Origin: Ruminococcaceae bacterium YRB3002
GTDB lineage: Bacteria > Bacillota > Clostridia > Saccharofermentanales > Saccharofermentanaceae
Assembly (NCBI GenBank): GCA_900099715.1
Contig: FMTG01000002.1
Coordinates: 186,001-250,000, forward strand
Reading direction: 5' to 3'
DNA length: 64,000 nt
A model generated the notes under the pieces. The model saw only the letters and a program-made list of their open reading frames with translations, searched no databases and was not told the origin of the DNA. Every line of letters starts with the position of its first letter. Position 1 is the first letter of the stretch. This document shows, in pieces, positions 54,104 through 63,925 of the stretch. Both the position numbers and the translations under genes were made by a program.

Positions 54104-54622
54104 ATGGCTGATACGCCATCTGCTAAGACTACAGCGATCTCTGAAGATGTATCCATGACAGCTGCAAGACTTATGGATACTTACGGAAACGGAATACTGA
54201 GATTTGCTTACACTTATGTGCACAATATGGAGGATGCGGAAGACATCCTTCAGGAAACACTGATACAGTACATGCGTACGGCACCTGTTTTTGAGAATGA
54301 GCGTCATGAGAAGGCCTGGCTGTTTACAGTTGCAGCAAACATCTCAAAAAACAAGATCAAATCAAATAACATCAGACGTGCCGACGAACTTAATGAAGAA
54401 CTGGTAGCTGAGAAGAAGGAAGATCTGTCTTATCTTTGGGATGCAGTCAAGAGACTGCCTGAGGATTACAGGGAAGTCATACATCTTTTCTATGAGGAAG
54501 ATCTTACTACAGCCCAGATAGCACAGGTGTTAAGAAGACGTGAATCTACCGTAAGGTCGCAGCTCAAGAGGGCAAGGGATAAGCTTAAAGAGATTCTTAA
54601 GGAGAGTTACGACTTTGAATAA
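54104..54622 (+). CDS. ECF-type RNA polymerase sigma factor
   Basis: 172 residues. Region 2 (GILRFAYTYVHNMEDAEDILQE) and region 4 (RLPEDYREVIHLFYEEDLT... with AQIAQVLRRRESTVRSQLKRARDKL, partly quoted) give the standard two-domain ECF layout. Probably controls an envelope or stress regulon. ATG 54104 follows AAGGA (54091-54095) with 8 nt; earlier in-frame starts lack a site. The stop overlaps the next gene's TTG start, the usual coupling of a sigma factor with its anti-sigma. Confidence 0.88.
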   Translation: MADTPSAKTTAISEDVSMTAARLMDTYGNGILRFAYTYVHNMEDAEDILQETLIQYMRTAPVFENERHEKAWLFTVAANISKNKIKSNNIRRADELNEELVAEKKEDLSYLWDAVKRLPEDYREVIHLFYEEDLTTAQIAQVLRRRESTVRSQLKRARDKLKEILKESYDFE

Positions 54623-55355
54623 TAAATATCATGATGTTATGGGACACATCGAGGTCTCCGATGAGATGCGTGACCGCATACTCAAGAACATAGAGGCAGA
54701 GCAGATCTCACCCGGAAAGGGAGGGATACGTCCTGTCAGCAGACAGAACAGGGCCAGGATCTCTACGATTATAGGCATTGTTGCAGCTGCCGGCATTCTT
54801 GTGACTATCGGTGGAGTGTTTTTGAGCAAAGGACGTCTGAATGAGACAAAGTCCGCGACGCCTGAGATGCAGAGTGTTCATGGTCAGTACAATGAGGCGG
54901 TAACAGGCGGTATCAATAAAAATTTTGACTCGGTCGGAAACGACTCCGAAGAGACTGTGGCAGCTGTCGAGGAACACGAATATTCAGAGGAAGACAGTGC
55001 AGATAACTATACCTCGGATAACTACTATGCTGCACTTGGCCCTTCTGCCGGCGGTAATAGCTTTAATGATGTCACAGAAGTCAGACTTGCAGATTACCTC
55101 GGTACAACATATACGATTAAGGATATGAGTGTTATTGCCGATCTGTTTGCACTTCTCGGGTCAGGTGTGCCGACAGAAGAAGTCAGCATGAATGATCCGA
55201 TCCTGGTTCAGATATTTGCTGATGGGAAGATCCTGAATGTCCATATAGATGATAATCTTTATCTGATCGATCACACCTGTTACAGGGTCGGTTCAGTTCC
55301 TTCACTTAGAGAAGAAGTAATAAAGCTATTCCTTGATAACGGTGACAGGAGCTGA
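54615..55355 (+). CDS. Probable membrane anti-sigma factor
   Basis: 246 residues. About 50 cytoplasmic residues (VSDEMRDRILKNIE), one transmembrane helix (TIIGIVAAAGILVTIGGVFL, about 50-69), then an extracytoplasmic region ending in a small alpha/beta domain (TYTIKDMSVIADLFALLGSG). No zinc-binding HxxxCxxC is seen, so not a ZAS-type. Role inferred from coupling to the sigma gene. TTG 54615 overlaps the sigma stop, with AAGGAG (54602-54607) before it. The TGA abuts the convergent dacA stop without a gap. Confidence 0.7.
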   Translation: MNNKYHDVMGHIEVSDEMRDRILKNIEAEQISPGKGGIRPVSRQNRARISTIIGIVAAAGILVTIGGVFLSKGRLNETKSATPEMQSVHGQYNEAVTGGINKNFDSVGNDSEETVAAVEEHEYSEEDSADNYTSDNYYAALGPSAGGNSFNDVTEVRLADYLGTTYTIKDMSVIADLFALLGSGVPTEEVSMNDPILVQIFADGKILNVHIDDNLYLIDHTCYRVGSVPSLREEVIKLFLDNGDRS

Positions 55356-56798
55356 TCAGAGCATTCTCGCTCTGTTGGTCTCATCGCGTTTCTTCTTCAG
55401 GATGGAGTGACGCAGCGCTACCAGCGAGATGACCAATATCAGGATAAGAAGCGATATTACAGCAACAGCGATAAGTATGGGCTTAATCTTGGTATATCCT
55501 GTCTCTTTCTCGGGATTTATCTCGATCGTGGGTGATTTTGTGTTTATCTGTAATGTGAGGACGCCCACAATATACTTCTTGCCGTCAGAATAGACTTTGC
55601 ACAGCGGTACCTTTATCGTCTGTTCCGACAGAGTCGTGTCTATCATTACGTTGGAAAGTTCCACTACATTAGTGCTTCCCAAAGATGCCCTGGATGAAGG
55701 AACGGTAAGGTAATCAGAGCAGGCATACTGCTGACTGTCTATATATAATTTTGTGTTTACGAGCAGATCATTGATCTGGGAATTGGTCTGCGTAATGGCA
55801 GAATCGAATTCCGTGGGGCTGATGGCGACCGTAGTGTAGTGTGAGAATCCGTATTCGAACATGTTCTTGAGATCCACGTAACGTATTCCTGAATCAGCCG
55901 CATTAAGCACACAGGCTACAAGCGTATGATCATTCTTGCGCGCTGCGCCGACAAGTGTGTATCCTGCAGAATCAGTGAAGCCTGTTTTGCCGCCGATATA
56001 GTAATCGTAACTGAATTCTGTGGATGAGATGAACCTGTTGGCATTGTTGAGCGGTCTTGAATCGCTGTACTTATTAGTTGCAGGTACAGTATATGTATAT
56101 GTGGTCGATATCTTGGAAAACTCTGTCGATCTTACCGCTTCACCAAGGATCAGAGACAGGTCATAAGCAGTAGTAAGATTGTCCGGATTCGCATATCCGA
56201 ATGACGACGAGAAATGAGTATTAAGGCATCCGATATCCTTTGCCTTATCATTCATCATCGCGCAGAACAGCTCCTCCGTTCCTCCCATATGCATTGCAAG
56301 AACAAGGCAGGCATCATTCGCCGATTTAAGGGCTCCCGCATATACAAGATCTCTTACAGTGATCTGTTCGCCTTCAACAAGTCCCAGTCTGACATAATCA
56401 GGGGGTATCTCTTTGATCCTCAGAGCCATCTCGGGAGATATTGTGACTACATCGTCAAGATCAAGATTCTCCAAAGCCAGCAGCAGAGTCATTACCTTGG
56501 TCGTTGAGGCCGGTTCACGCTGAACGTCATAGTCCTTGCCGAGGATAACCGCGCCGGAGTCAAGATCATACAGAACGTATGCTGAAGCAGATATCTTAGG
56601 CCAGTCGTCATGATTCTCGTTAAGGAGGTCGTACTTCTGTTCATTCTGGGAGACCATGTCGTCATTGGGATCGTCAAGATCCTCGTTGATAGCCATTACG
56701 GGCGTTGCTGAAATGGCTCCCAACAGGCATACTGTCTCAATGACCGCAATAACTGCTGCGGCAAGCCTGATCCTGATTTCCGGTCTGAAGATGCTCAA
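55356..56798 (-). CDS. dacA: D-alanyl-D-alanine carboxypeptidase (DacA, PBP5-like)
   Basis: 480-residue serine carboxypeptidase trimming stem pentapeptides. Signal-like N-terminus (AAAVIAVIETVCLLGAIS), SxxK at Ser98-Lys101 (ASTTK), SxN at Ser159-Asn161, KTG at 271-273, and a C-terminal transmembrane anchor (IAVAVISLLILILVISLVAL) rather than the amphipathic helix of PBP5. Start is TTG (56798-56796) after GGAGG (56809-56805). Promoter faces miaB's in the same 84-bp gap. Tail-to-tail with the anti-sigma gene. Confidence 0.92.
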   Translation of the reverse strand: MSIFRPEIRIRLAAAVIAVIETVCLLGAISATPVMAINEDLDDPNDDMVSQNEQKYDLLNENHDDWPKISASAYVLYDLDSGAVILGKDYDVQREPASTTKVMTLLLALENLDLDDVVTISPEMALRIKEIPPDYVRLGLVEGEQITVRDLVYAGALKSANDACLVLAMHMGGTEELFCAMMNDKAKDIGCLNTHFSSSFGYANPDNLTTAYDLSLILGEAVRSTEFSKISTTYTYTVPATNKYSDSRPLNNANRFISSTEFSYDYYIGGKTGFTDSAGYTLVGAARKNDHTLVACVLNAADSGIRYVDLKNMFEYGFSHYTTVAISPTEFDSAITQTNSQINDLLVNTKLYIDSQQYACSDYLTVPSSRASLGSTNVVELSNVMIDTTLSEQTIKVPLCKVYSDGKKYIVGVLTLQINTKSPTIEINPEKETGYTKIKPILIAVAVISLLILILVISLVALRHSILKKKRDETNRARML

Positions 56799-56831
56799 GG
56801 TAAACCTCCGGGTTCATATTTTGGAATTAAT

Positions 56832-56840
56832 ATTATAACA
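56832..56840 (-). promoter_or_regulatory. Extended -10 promoter of dacA
   Basis: Minus strand TG-T-TATAAT (56840-56832). A ribosome site GGAGG follows before the TTG start, so this transcript has a normal leader. Confidence 0.65.
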
Positions 56841-56868
56841 AAAGAATTCAATATTTCTTATATTTTAG

Positions 56869-56874
56869 TATAAT
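56869..56874 (+). promoter_or_regulatory. -10 of miaB, predicted leaderless
   Basis: TATAAT seven bases before the ATG 56882, no Shine-Dalgarno between. Confidence 0.55.
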
Positions 56875-56881
56875 TAACGTT

Positions 56882-58348
56882 ATGACAATAATCAGACTCA
56901 CCGATGATGACAGGAAGATCCAGCAGGAAGCAATATCAGAACTCAGGGAGTATTACGGCTCCGTTGCTCTGAAGAAGGGAAGCACGCCTACTTTCGAGGT
57001 GCTTACATATGGCTGCCAGCTCAATGAAGCTGACAGTGAGAAGCTGTCCGGAATGCTGTTGTCTATGGGCCTTGTTCCCAAGCCGGAGAATGGACCGGCG
57101 GCCGATGTCGTGGTGCTTAATACATGTTCTGTAAGGGAGAATGCCGAAGACAGACTGTTCGGCAATCTTGGACCGTATAAATCAGCCAAGCAGACTAACA
57201 GGGATATGATGATAGTCATTTGCGGCTGCATGATGAAGGTCGCCGAGAATGTCGACAGGATAAGACGTTCATATCCGTATGTGGATCTTGTCTTCGATCC
57301 ACAGCAGCTTTATAACTTCCCGGTCCTGCTCAGGGATGCCATCCGCAAGGACAAGCAGCTCATCAATATCGGAAGTGTTGACTATATTGCAGAAGACGAT
57401 TTCTATGATATTGACCGAAAGCGGAGATTCAGGGCTCTTGTGCCCATAATGTACGGATGCAACAACTTCTGTACTTATTGTATAGTTCCTTATGCCAGAG
57501 GGCGCGAACGTTCCCGGAAGTTTGATTCGATAATCGATGAACTCCGGACTATCGCTGATATGGGAATAAAGGAAGTAATGCTTCTTGGACAGAATGTCAA
57601 TTCGTACGGCAAAGGGAATGAGGATGGCAAGACTTTCGCTGATGTGTTCGAGGCTGCTTGCAGCATTGAAGGCCTGAACAGGGTAAGGTTTATGTCGTCA
57701 CATCCCAAGGACCTGTCAAAGCGGGTGATCGATATCATGCGCGACTGTCCCAAAGCCGAGAAGCATCTTCATCTGGCTATGCAGTCAGGATCTGACCGCT
57801 TGCTCATGAAGATGAACAGACCTTATACGATCAAGGAGTTTTATGATATAGCTGATTATTTCAGGGAGCAGGTTCCTGAGTCATCATTGACGACAGATAT
57901 TATAGTCGGATTCCCGGGTGAGACCGAGGAGGATTTTCAGGACACCTTAAGAGCTGTCGAATATCTGAAGTTCGATTCAGCTTTTACTTTCCAGTATTCG
58001 AAGCGCCCCGGAACCCCGGCAGCATCTTATGAGGATCAGATACCTCAGGATGTTGTAACAGAGCGGTTCGGCCGTCTTCTTGAGATCCAGAACGGACTGG
58101 CATACAGATCAAATCAGTCCAAAGTCGGTCATTCATATGAGATCCTTATAGAGGGGCAGAGCCGTCAGCAGCCGGGCATATTTACCGGAAGGACAATGTC
58201 TAACCATCTGGTCAATTTTACCATCCCTGAAGATATCTGCTCACAGAACACCGGTGATGATTTTGAGGGAAGGCTTGCAATGGTCAGGATAGACAGTGCC
58301 AGACCGTATTCCGTTGATGGTGCGTTTGAGAGGTTTACAGATGTCTGA
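56882..58348 (+). CDS. miaB: tRNA-2-methylthio-N6-dimethylallyladenosine synthase MiaB
   Basis: 488-residue radical-SAM methylthiotransferase that thiomethylates i6A37 of tRNAs, following MiaA. N-terminal cluster Cys45 (YGCQLNE), Cys82 (NTCSVRE), Cys116 (CGCMMK); radical SAM Cys193-xxx-Cys197-xx-Cys200 in GCNNFCTYC; C-terminal TRAM domain. NTCSVRENAEDR and VPYARGRERSR separate it from RimO. The first 38 residues before the conserved core are a modest N-terminal extension. ATG has no ribosome site. First gene of miaB-mutS-mutL-miaA. Confidence 0.95.
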   Translation: MTIIRLTDDDRKIQQEAISELREYYGSVALKKGSTPTFEVLTYGCQLNEADSEKLSGMLLSMGLVPKPENGPAADVVVLNTCSVRENAEDRLFGNLGPYKSAKQTNRDMMIVICGCMMKVAENVDRIRRSYPYVDLVFDPQQLYNFPVLLRDAIRKDKQLINIGSVDYIAEDDFYDIDRKRRFRALVPIMYGCNNFCTYCIVPYARGRERSRKFDSIIDELRTIADMGIKEVMLLGQNVNSYGKGNEDGKTFADVFEAACSIEGLNRVRFMSSHPKDLSKRVIDIMRDCPKAEKHLHLAMQSGSDRLLMKMNRPYTIKEFYDIADYFREQVPESSLTTDIIVGFPGETEEDFQDTLRAVEYLKFDSAFTFQYSKRPGTPAASYEDQIPQDVVTERFGRLLEIQNGLAYRSNQSKVGHSYEILIEGQSRQQPGIFTGRTMSNHLVNFTIPEDICSQNTGDDFEGRLAMVRIDSARPYSVDGAFERFTDV

Positions 58349-61043
58349 ATACAACGGGAATACGCTCCTGAAACTCGTTGATATCAATCCTGATGATCTG
58401 TCTCCTATGATGAGACAGTATTATGAACTCAAGCTTACACTGCCGGATACGATCATCTTCTACAGACTCGGTGACTTCTATGAGATGTTCTTTGATGATG
58501 CGATCTTCGTGTCTAGGCTTCTCGAACTTACACTCACCAGAAGAGACTGCGGCAATAATATGAGAGCTCCTATGTGCGGGGTTCCTTTTCATGCATATCA
58601 GTCTTATGCGCAGAAACTGGTATCTTCAGGTAATAAGGTTGCCATATGTGAGCAGCTTGAGGATCCTGCACTTGCAAAAGGCCTTGTAAAAAGAGGTATC
58701 GTGAATATCCTTACACCTGGTACGGCTACGGATTTCATGGGCGGTGACATCGAGAAGGATAATAACTATCTGATGAGCATCTATTGTGTAGGGGCTCAGT
58801 TCGGTGTGGCTGTTGCTGATGTGTCAACAGGAGATTTTGAAGCTACGCAGCTGACTTTCGAGGCCGGCGGAGAGCATCTGATGAATCTTATGGGCAAATA
58901 CAGACCGTCGGAGATACTTTATAATCCAGCTTTCGCGGAGACAAACGAGTATAAGGTGATCGAGCAGGGATTCCAGACTTCTTTTACTGCCCGTCAGGAG
59001 AGGGATTTTGCATCAACCACCGTTGACGGGCATAAGATCATCCTTGAGGATATCGATAAGTTCCATGATCCTTCAATGCTGAAGTGTGCTTCCGGCGCGA
59101 TAATCATTTACGCCGAGGAGACAAAGACGAATAAGGTTGCCTATCTCAACAGGATAAAATGCTTCAAGACAACGGATACGATGGAGCTGGATTATTCCAC
59201 GAGGGTAAATCTCGAACTTACGCAGACCATCCGTTCCAAATCGCGTAAGGGTTCTCTGATCTATGTAATGGATCACACCAAAACTGCGATGGGAGGAAGG
59301 CTTCTCCGTAAATGGATAGAGGAACCTCTTATAGTCACATCTCTTATCAATTCCAGACTTGACGCCGTCGAAGAGGCATACGATAAGTTTATGGCCAGGC
59401 AGGAGATCATTGAAGCACTAACCGGTCTTTACGATATTGAACGTCTGGCAGGCAAGGTGTCACTTGGGAGCTGTAATGCCAGGGATCTCATAGCGCTCAG
59501 GAATTCTCTTGCGAAGCTTCCTTTCCTGAAGCAATGTGCATCCGGGTTCAGCAAAGGTCTGTTCAGACAGATCAATTCTCTTATAGATCCGCTGGAAGAT
59601 GTACATGATCTGATCGACAGTTCGATATCCGAAGACTGCCCGCTCACCATAAAGGATGGCGATATCATCAAAAGAGGGTTCTCTTCTGAATGTGATGAAC
59701 TGTATGAGATAGCGACGAATGGAAGACAGTACATACTCCAGATGGAGAACAGGGAGAAGGAGCGCACGGGAATAAAGACGCTTAAGATAAGCTACAATAA
59801 GGTCTTTGGATATTACATAGAGGTACCCAAATCACAATCCGATAACGTGCCTGAAGAATATATCCGCAAGCAGACACTCGCCAATAATGAGCGCTATATC
59901 ACTCCGGAGATCAAGGAGCTTGAAGACAAGATAATCAATGCATCTTCCAAGAGGGTTGCTCTGGAATATGAACTCTTCAACAAGATAAGAGAGGCGGTCG
60001 CCGCAAAGTCTCAGAGGATCTTTGATACTGCGAAAGCAGTGGCTCTCATCGATGTTGTTACCTCGCTGGCCCAGCTTGCTTCCGAAGAGAACTATGTCAG
60101 GCCGGCCGTCGATAATTCCGAGACGATCGAGATATCGTGCGGACGTCACCCTGTCGTCGAGAAAATGACTACCGATGCTTCAGGATTCATTTCTAATGAT
60201 ACTCTTCTGGATGATAATAAGCGCCTGATGGTGCTTACAGGACCTAATATGGCCGGTAAATCCACATATATGAGACAGGTGGCGATAATAACCCTGATGG
60301 CTCAGATAGGATCTTTCGTGCCTGCCAAATCTGCAAGGATAGGCATCGTCGATCACATCTTTACAAGGATCGGAGCCTCGGATGATATCTCAATGGGCCA
60401 GTCAACATTCATGGTCGAGATGAGGGAAGTATCTTATATCCTCCGCAATGCTACGAGAAGAAGCCTTCTCCTTCTTGACGAAGTGGGAAGGGGTACCAGT
60501 ACTTATGACGGACTGTCCATTGCCTGGGCAGTCATAGAATATATTACTGATCCCAATGTGCTGTACAGCAGGACGATATTTGCTACTCATTATCATGAGC
60601 TGAATCAGCTTGCCAGGATCACCAGAGGGGTTTTCAACAATCATGTTGACGTAAGTGAGAACGAAGACGGTGTCATATTCCTTCATAAGATCGTGGAAGG
60701 AGGAACATCCGACAGTTACGGAATAGAGGTTGCCCGGCTGGCGGGCGTTCCGGGCGATGTGCTTACGAGAAGCAAAGCAATATTATCTGAACTTGAGAGG
60801 ATCGGTAATTTCAAGGTCAAGGGGAGTACCCAGATCGAAGACGGTGTTCTTATGCCGTCAGGAGAGGCAATGCCGGGTCAGGAATCTATCTTCAATCCGG
60901 GAAATATCGTTTACCGCAGGGAGGATAAGCTCCGAAGCGCATTGAGAGATATAGACATTACCAGACTTACGCCGCTGGAAGCAATGAATATCCTGTATGA
61001 ACTCGTAAATATAACAAAAGAGGAAGATAATGGGAAGGATTAA
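58341..61043 (+). CDS. mutS: DNA mismatch repair protein MutS
   Basis: 900 residues. N-terminal mismatch-binding domain with the Phe-x-Glu motif (FYEMF), connector, core and lever domains, and ATPase with Walker A GPNMAGKST (634-642), LLLLDEVGRGT as Walker B, and ATHYHEL. ATG 58341 is used: GAGAGG (58328-58333) precedes it; starts upstream overlap miaB. The last 14 nt overlap mutL. MutS1 type; length typical. Confidence 0.96.
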   Translation: MSEYNGNTLLKLVDINPDDLSPMMRQYYELKLTLPDTIIFYRLGDFYEMFFDDAIFVSRLLELTLTRRDCGNNMRAPMCGVPFHAYQSYAQKLVSSGNKVAICEQLEDPALAKGLVKRGIVNILTPGTATDFMGGDIEKDNNYLMSIYCVGAQFGVAVADVSTGDFEATQLTFEAGGEHLMNLMGKYRPSEILYNPAFAETNEYKVIEQGFQTSFTARQERDFASTTVDGHKIILEDIDKFHDPSMLKCASGAIIIYAEETKTNKVAYLNRIKCFKTTDTMELDYSTRVNLELTQTIRSKSRKGSLIYVMDHTKTAMGGRLLRKWIEEPLIVTSLINSRLDAVEEAYDKFMARQEIIEALTGLYDIERLAGKVSLGSCNARDLIALRNSLAKLPFLKQCASGFSKGLFRQINSLIDPLEDVHDLIDSSISEDCPLTIKDGDIIKRGFSSECDELYEIATNGRQYILQMENREKERTGIKTLKISYNKVFGYYIEVPKSQSDNVPEEYIRKQTLANNERYITPEIKELEDKIINASSKRVALEYELFNKIREAVAAKSQRIFDTAKAVALIDVVTSLAQLASEENYVRPAVDNSETIEISCGRHPVVEKMTTDASGFISNDTLLDDNKRLMVLTGPNMAGKSTYMRQVAIITLMAQIGSFVPAKSARIGIVDHIFTRIGASDDISMGQSTFMVEMREVSYILRNATRRSLLLLDEVGRGTSTYDGLSIAWAVIEYITDPNVLYSRTIFATHYHELNQLARITRGVFNNHVDVSENEDGVIFLHKIVEGGTSDSYGIEVARLAGVPGDVLTRSKAILSELERIGNFKVKGSTQIEDGVLMPSGEAMPGQESIFNPGNIVYRREDKLRSALRDIDITRLTPLEAMNILYELVNITKEEDNGKD

Positions 61044-62925
61044 CGTATTAGATCCGATCACTGCAAATGCGATCAAAGCGGGAGAGGTAATCGAGAGACC
61101 TGTTTCTGTTGTTAAAGAGCTTTTTGATAACAGCGCTGATGCAGGAGCCTCTGTTGTCAGGATCGAATTCACATCAGGCGGCATCGGTATGATCAGGGTG
61201 TCTGATAACGGTATCGGAATGGACAGGGAAGATGCTGAGAAGTGTTTTCTTATCCATGCCACGAGCAAGCTCAAGGATATCAATGATATCTACAACCTCT
61301 CAACACAGGGATTCAGGGGAGAGGCATTGGCTTCTATCGCTGCATGTGCTGATGTGACACTTGTTACTAAGCTTACGGGTGCTGATGTTGGAACCAGGGT
61401 TACTTATGAAGACGGAAAACTTACTTACATAGGCGACGGGGCTTGTGACTGCGGAACAACGGTAGAGGTACGGAGTCTTTTTAAGAATATCCCGGCAAGA
61501 TACAAATTCCTCAAGAAAGATTCCACAGAGGGAATGTATATCTGCCAGCTTGTTGAGAAACTGGCCATGATCAACCCTCACATATCCGTAAAGCTTGTCA
61601 AGGATGGTAAGCTTATTCTCTCGACTCCCGGTAACGGGGAGTTGCTTGATACGATCTATTCCATATATGGCAAGGATACAGCAGAAAGCCTTAAACTGCT
61701 TTCCTATCAGAATGAGAAATACCGTATCAGCGGTTACGTCGGCAAGCCGTCTTTCGTCAGGGGCAACAGAGGTATGCAGTGCATCTTCGTCAATGACAGA
61801 CCGATAAAGAATCAGACGGTGACTGCCGCTATAGATGAGGCGTACAAGAATACCGTAATGAAAGGCAAATTCCCCGTATGCTTCCTTATGATCTACTGTC
61901 CTCCGGGTACAGTGGATGTGAATGTTCACCCGCAGAAAGCAGAAGTCCGTTTTGATAATGAGTCAGATATATTCAGACTTGTATATCATGGCATACGTTC
62001 TGTCCTCTTTGATGATGAATCGGCACAGGCAGGTTTTGACAGACCGGCTCCTGCTGTTATAAGACCTGAGACTAATTCTATGTCGCATAAGCTTTCTTCT
62101 TCCGGCACGTCTCAATCTCCGGCAGCTGCTGATGCAAAAGCGATAGAGTCATCAAACAAACTGCTTGAACTCCTTTCTGCCTACAGGCCGGATGTCTCTT
62201 CTATGACCGGCGAGACATCTGAATCTGATGACGTTACTGATGATCAGAACGTTGAGAGTGATCCTGTGCAGATCCATATGACGGAGGTCATGGAAGAGTC
62301 ACAGCAGATACCTTCCGGTATGAGTGATGATATCAGGGAACTGTTAAATTCAGATTATATCGGTACATTGTTTGCAACTTATCTTATCTTTCAGTCAGAC
62401 GGCAATGTGTTTTTTGTTGATCAGCACGCAGCTCATGAGAGAGTCCTGTATGAGAGATTCATGAACAGGAAGATCAAAGATCCTGTGAATCCGGACAATA
62501 TGGAATACCTGCTCGTTCCCCAGATGATAGAACTGTCTTCTTCCGATTACACATTTGTAAGCGATAATATCCTGATGTTCAAAGATAACGGCTACGATAT
62601 CGATCTTATGGACAACCGTCAGATTGTTCTGAGAGCAGTTCCGATGATGAAGGGTATTACGCCGCCTGCCAGGATGTTCGAGCAGGTTCTTAATGATCTG
62701 AAACATGACACTCCTGATAAAGGTGATGTGTGGTTCCATCTGATACAGACAACCGCATGCAAAGCGGCCGTGAAAGCGGGTGATGTGCTCGCCCTGAAAG
62801 AGATTAATGAACTTATCGAGCAGATGTCTGTTCTGGAAGATCCCTACCATTGCGCTCATGGCCGTCCGACTTTCTTTAAGTTCTCAAGGACTGACCTGGA
62901 GAGAAGGTTTAAGAGGATAGTTTGA
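61030..62925 (+). CDS. mutL: DNA mismatch repair endonuclease MutL
   Basis: 631 residues. GHKL ATPase: KELFDNSADAG (general-base Glu30 kept; the usual following ELVENS reads ELFDNS), DNGIGM and the GFRGEAL lid. After a Ser/Asp-rich linker (about 335-430) comes the dimerisation domain with the endonuclease motif DQHAAHERVLYE (Asp464-Glu475, DQHA-x2-E-x4-E), as expected for organisms without MutH. GAGGAAG precedes ATG 61030, within the mutS end. miaA follows one nt after the stop. Confidence 0.96.
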   Translation: MGRINVLDPITANAIKAGEVIERPVSVVKELFDNSADAGASVVRIEFTSGGIGMIRVSDNGIGMDREDAEKCFLIHATSKLKDINDIYNLSTQGFRGEALASIAACADVTLVTKLTGADVGTRVTYEDGKLTYIGDGACDCGTTVEVRSLFKNIPARYKFLKKDSTEGMYICQLVEKLAMINPHISVKLVKDGKLILSTPGNGELLDTIYSIYGKDTAESLKLLSYQNEKYRISGYVGKPSFVRGNRGMQCIFVNDRPIKNQTVTAAIDEAYKNTVMKGKFPVCFLMIYCPPGTVDVNVHPQKAEVRFDNESDIFRLVYHGIRSVLFDDESAQAGFDRPAPAVIRPETNSMSHKLSSSGTSQSPAAADAKAIESSNKLLELLSAYRPDVSSMTGETSESDDVTDDQNVESDPVQIHMTEVMEESQQIPSGMSDDIRELLNSDYIGTLFATYLIFQSDGNVFFVDQHAAHERVLYERFMNRKIKDPVNPDNMEYLLVPQMIELSSSDYTFVSDNILMFKDNGYDIDLMDNRQIVLRAVPMMKGITPPARMFEQVLNDLKHDTPDKGDVWFHLIQTTACKAAVKAGDVLALKEINELIEQMSVLEDPYHCAHGRPTFFKFSRTDLERRFKRIV

Positions 62926-62926
62926 T

Positions 62927-63868
62927 ATGATCTCCGTCGAGTCATACCTGAAGGATTACAAGCGGATCCCTGTGATAGTCGGACCTACTGCCAGCGGCAA
63001 GAGTGCCAATGCAATGGCTATGTGTGAGCAGTTCAACGGGGAGCTCATATCATGTGATTCCATGCAGATCTATAGAGGTCTCGATATTGGAACGGCAAAA
63101 CCGACTCATGAAGAACAGTTGAGAGTGAGGCACCATCTGATCGATATTATCGATCCTGACGGGAGCTATTCTGTAAGTGATTTCCAGAGAGACTGCTATC
63201 ATGCGATAGATGATGTACTGTCCCGCGGTAAACTCCCTGTTCTATGCGGCGGCACCGGTCTGTATATATCCGCTGTAGTTCTTGGCTTAGAACTTGGTGA
63301 TGAGGATGAGGATGACACGATACTGAATGAACTTACTTCCGAATATGAGGCAGAGGGAATCGAACCGATCTACAGGAGACTGTGCGAGGTTGACCCTGAA
63401 GCGGCATCGAAGATCCATCCTAACAATACAAGAAGGGTACTCAGAGCCTACTCTGTATATCTTAAGACAGGAAGGACCTTTACGTCGAAAAACAATGATT
63501 CAGTAAGATCCGGTCCTGTATATCCGTTTGTTCTGTTCCAGCCTGAATGGGACAGAGCAGAACTGTACGACAGGATCAACAGCAGAGTCGATATCATGAT
63601 AGAACAAGGTCTCGTTGATGAGGTCAGATGGCTTTATGACAATTATGGCGGTACCGGCTCAACGGCATTCCAGGCTATCGGATATAAAGAGATCAAACCG
63701 TATCTAGATCATGAGATAAGTCTTGATGCGGCAGTTACTGAACTCAAGACTAATACCAGGCACTATGCAAAAAGGCAACTGACATGGTTCAGGAGATTCC
63801 CGAGAGTTCTCATGATCCCTCCCGAAAGCTACCGTAATATAAGGGTTCTTGAGCAATATCTGATATAG
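62927..63868 (+). CDS. miaA: tRNA dimethylallyltransferase MiaA
   Basis: 313-residue enzyme adding the dimethylallyl group to A37; its product is the substrate of MiaB, four genes upstream in the same operon. P-loop GPTASGKS (19-26), DSMQIYRGLDIGTAKP (substrate Asp), GTGLYISAVVLG and the C-terminal KRQLTWFRR. ATG 62927 starts one base past the mutL stop without its own good ribosome site. miaA-mutL-mutS linkage is common; lexA or hfq often follows, and the window ends before that gene can be read. Confidence 0.95.
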   Translation: MISVESYLKDYKRIPVIVGPTASGKSANAMAMCEQFNGELISCDSMQIYRGLDIGTAKPTHEEQLRVRHHLIDIIDPDGSYSVSDFQRDCYHAIDDVLSRGKLPVLCGGTGLYISAVVLGLELGDEDEDDTILNELTSEYEAEGIEPIYRRLCEVDPEAASKIHPNNTRRVLRAYSVYLKTGRTFTSKNNDSVRSGPVYPFVLFQPEWDRAELYDRINSRVDIMIEQGLVDEVRWLYDNYGGTGSTAFQAIGYKEIKPYLDHEISLDAAVTELKTNTRHYAKRQLTWFRRFPRVLMIPPESYRNIRVLEQYLI

Positions 63869-63925
63869 ATTCCCGGGAATTTCCCGGAAACACAGAAACA
63901 GTTGAAAACCGTCCGTCAGGGAGAC

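Noticed and set aside
63869-63900. Terminator after miaA from TTCCCGGGAA and TTTCCCGGAA
   Set aside because: The palindromes overlap with too small a loop and no T-run follows.
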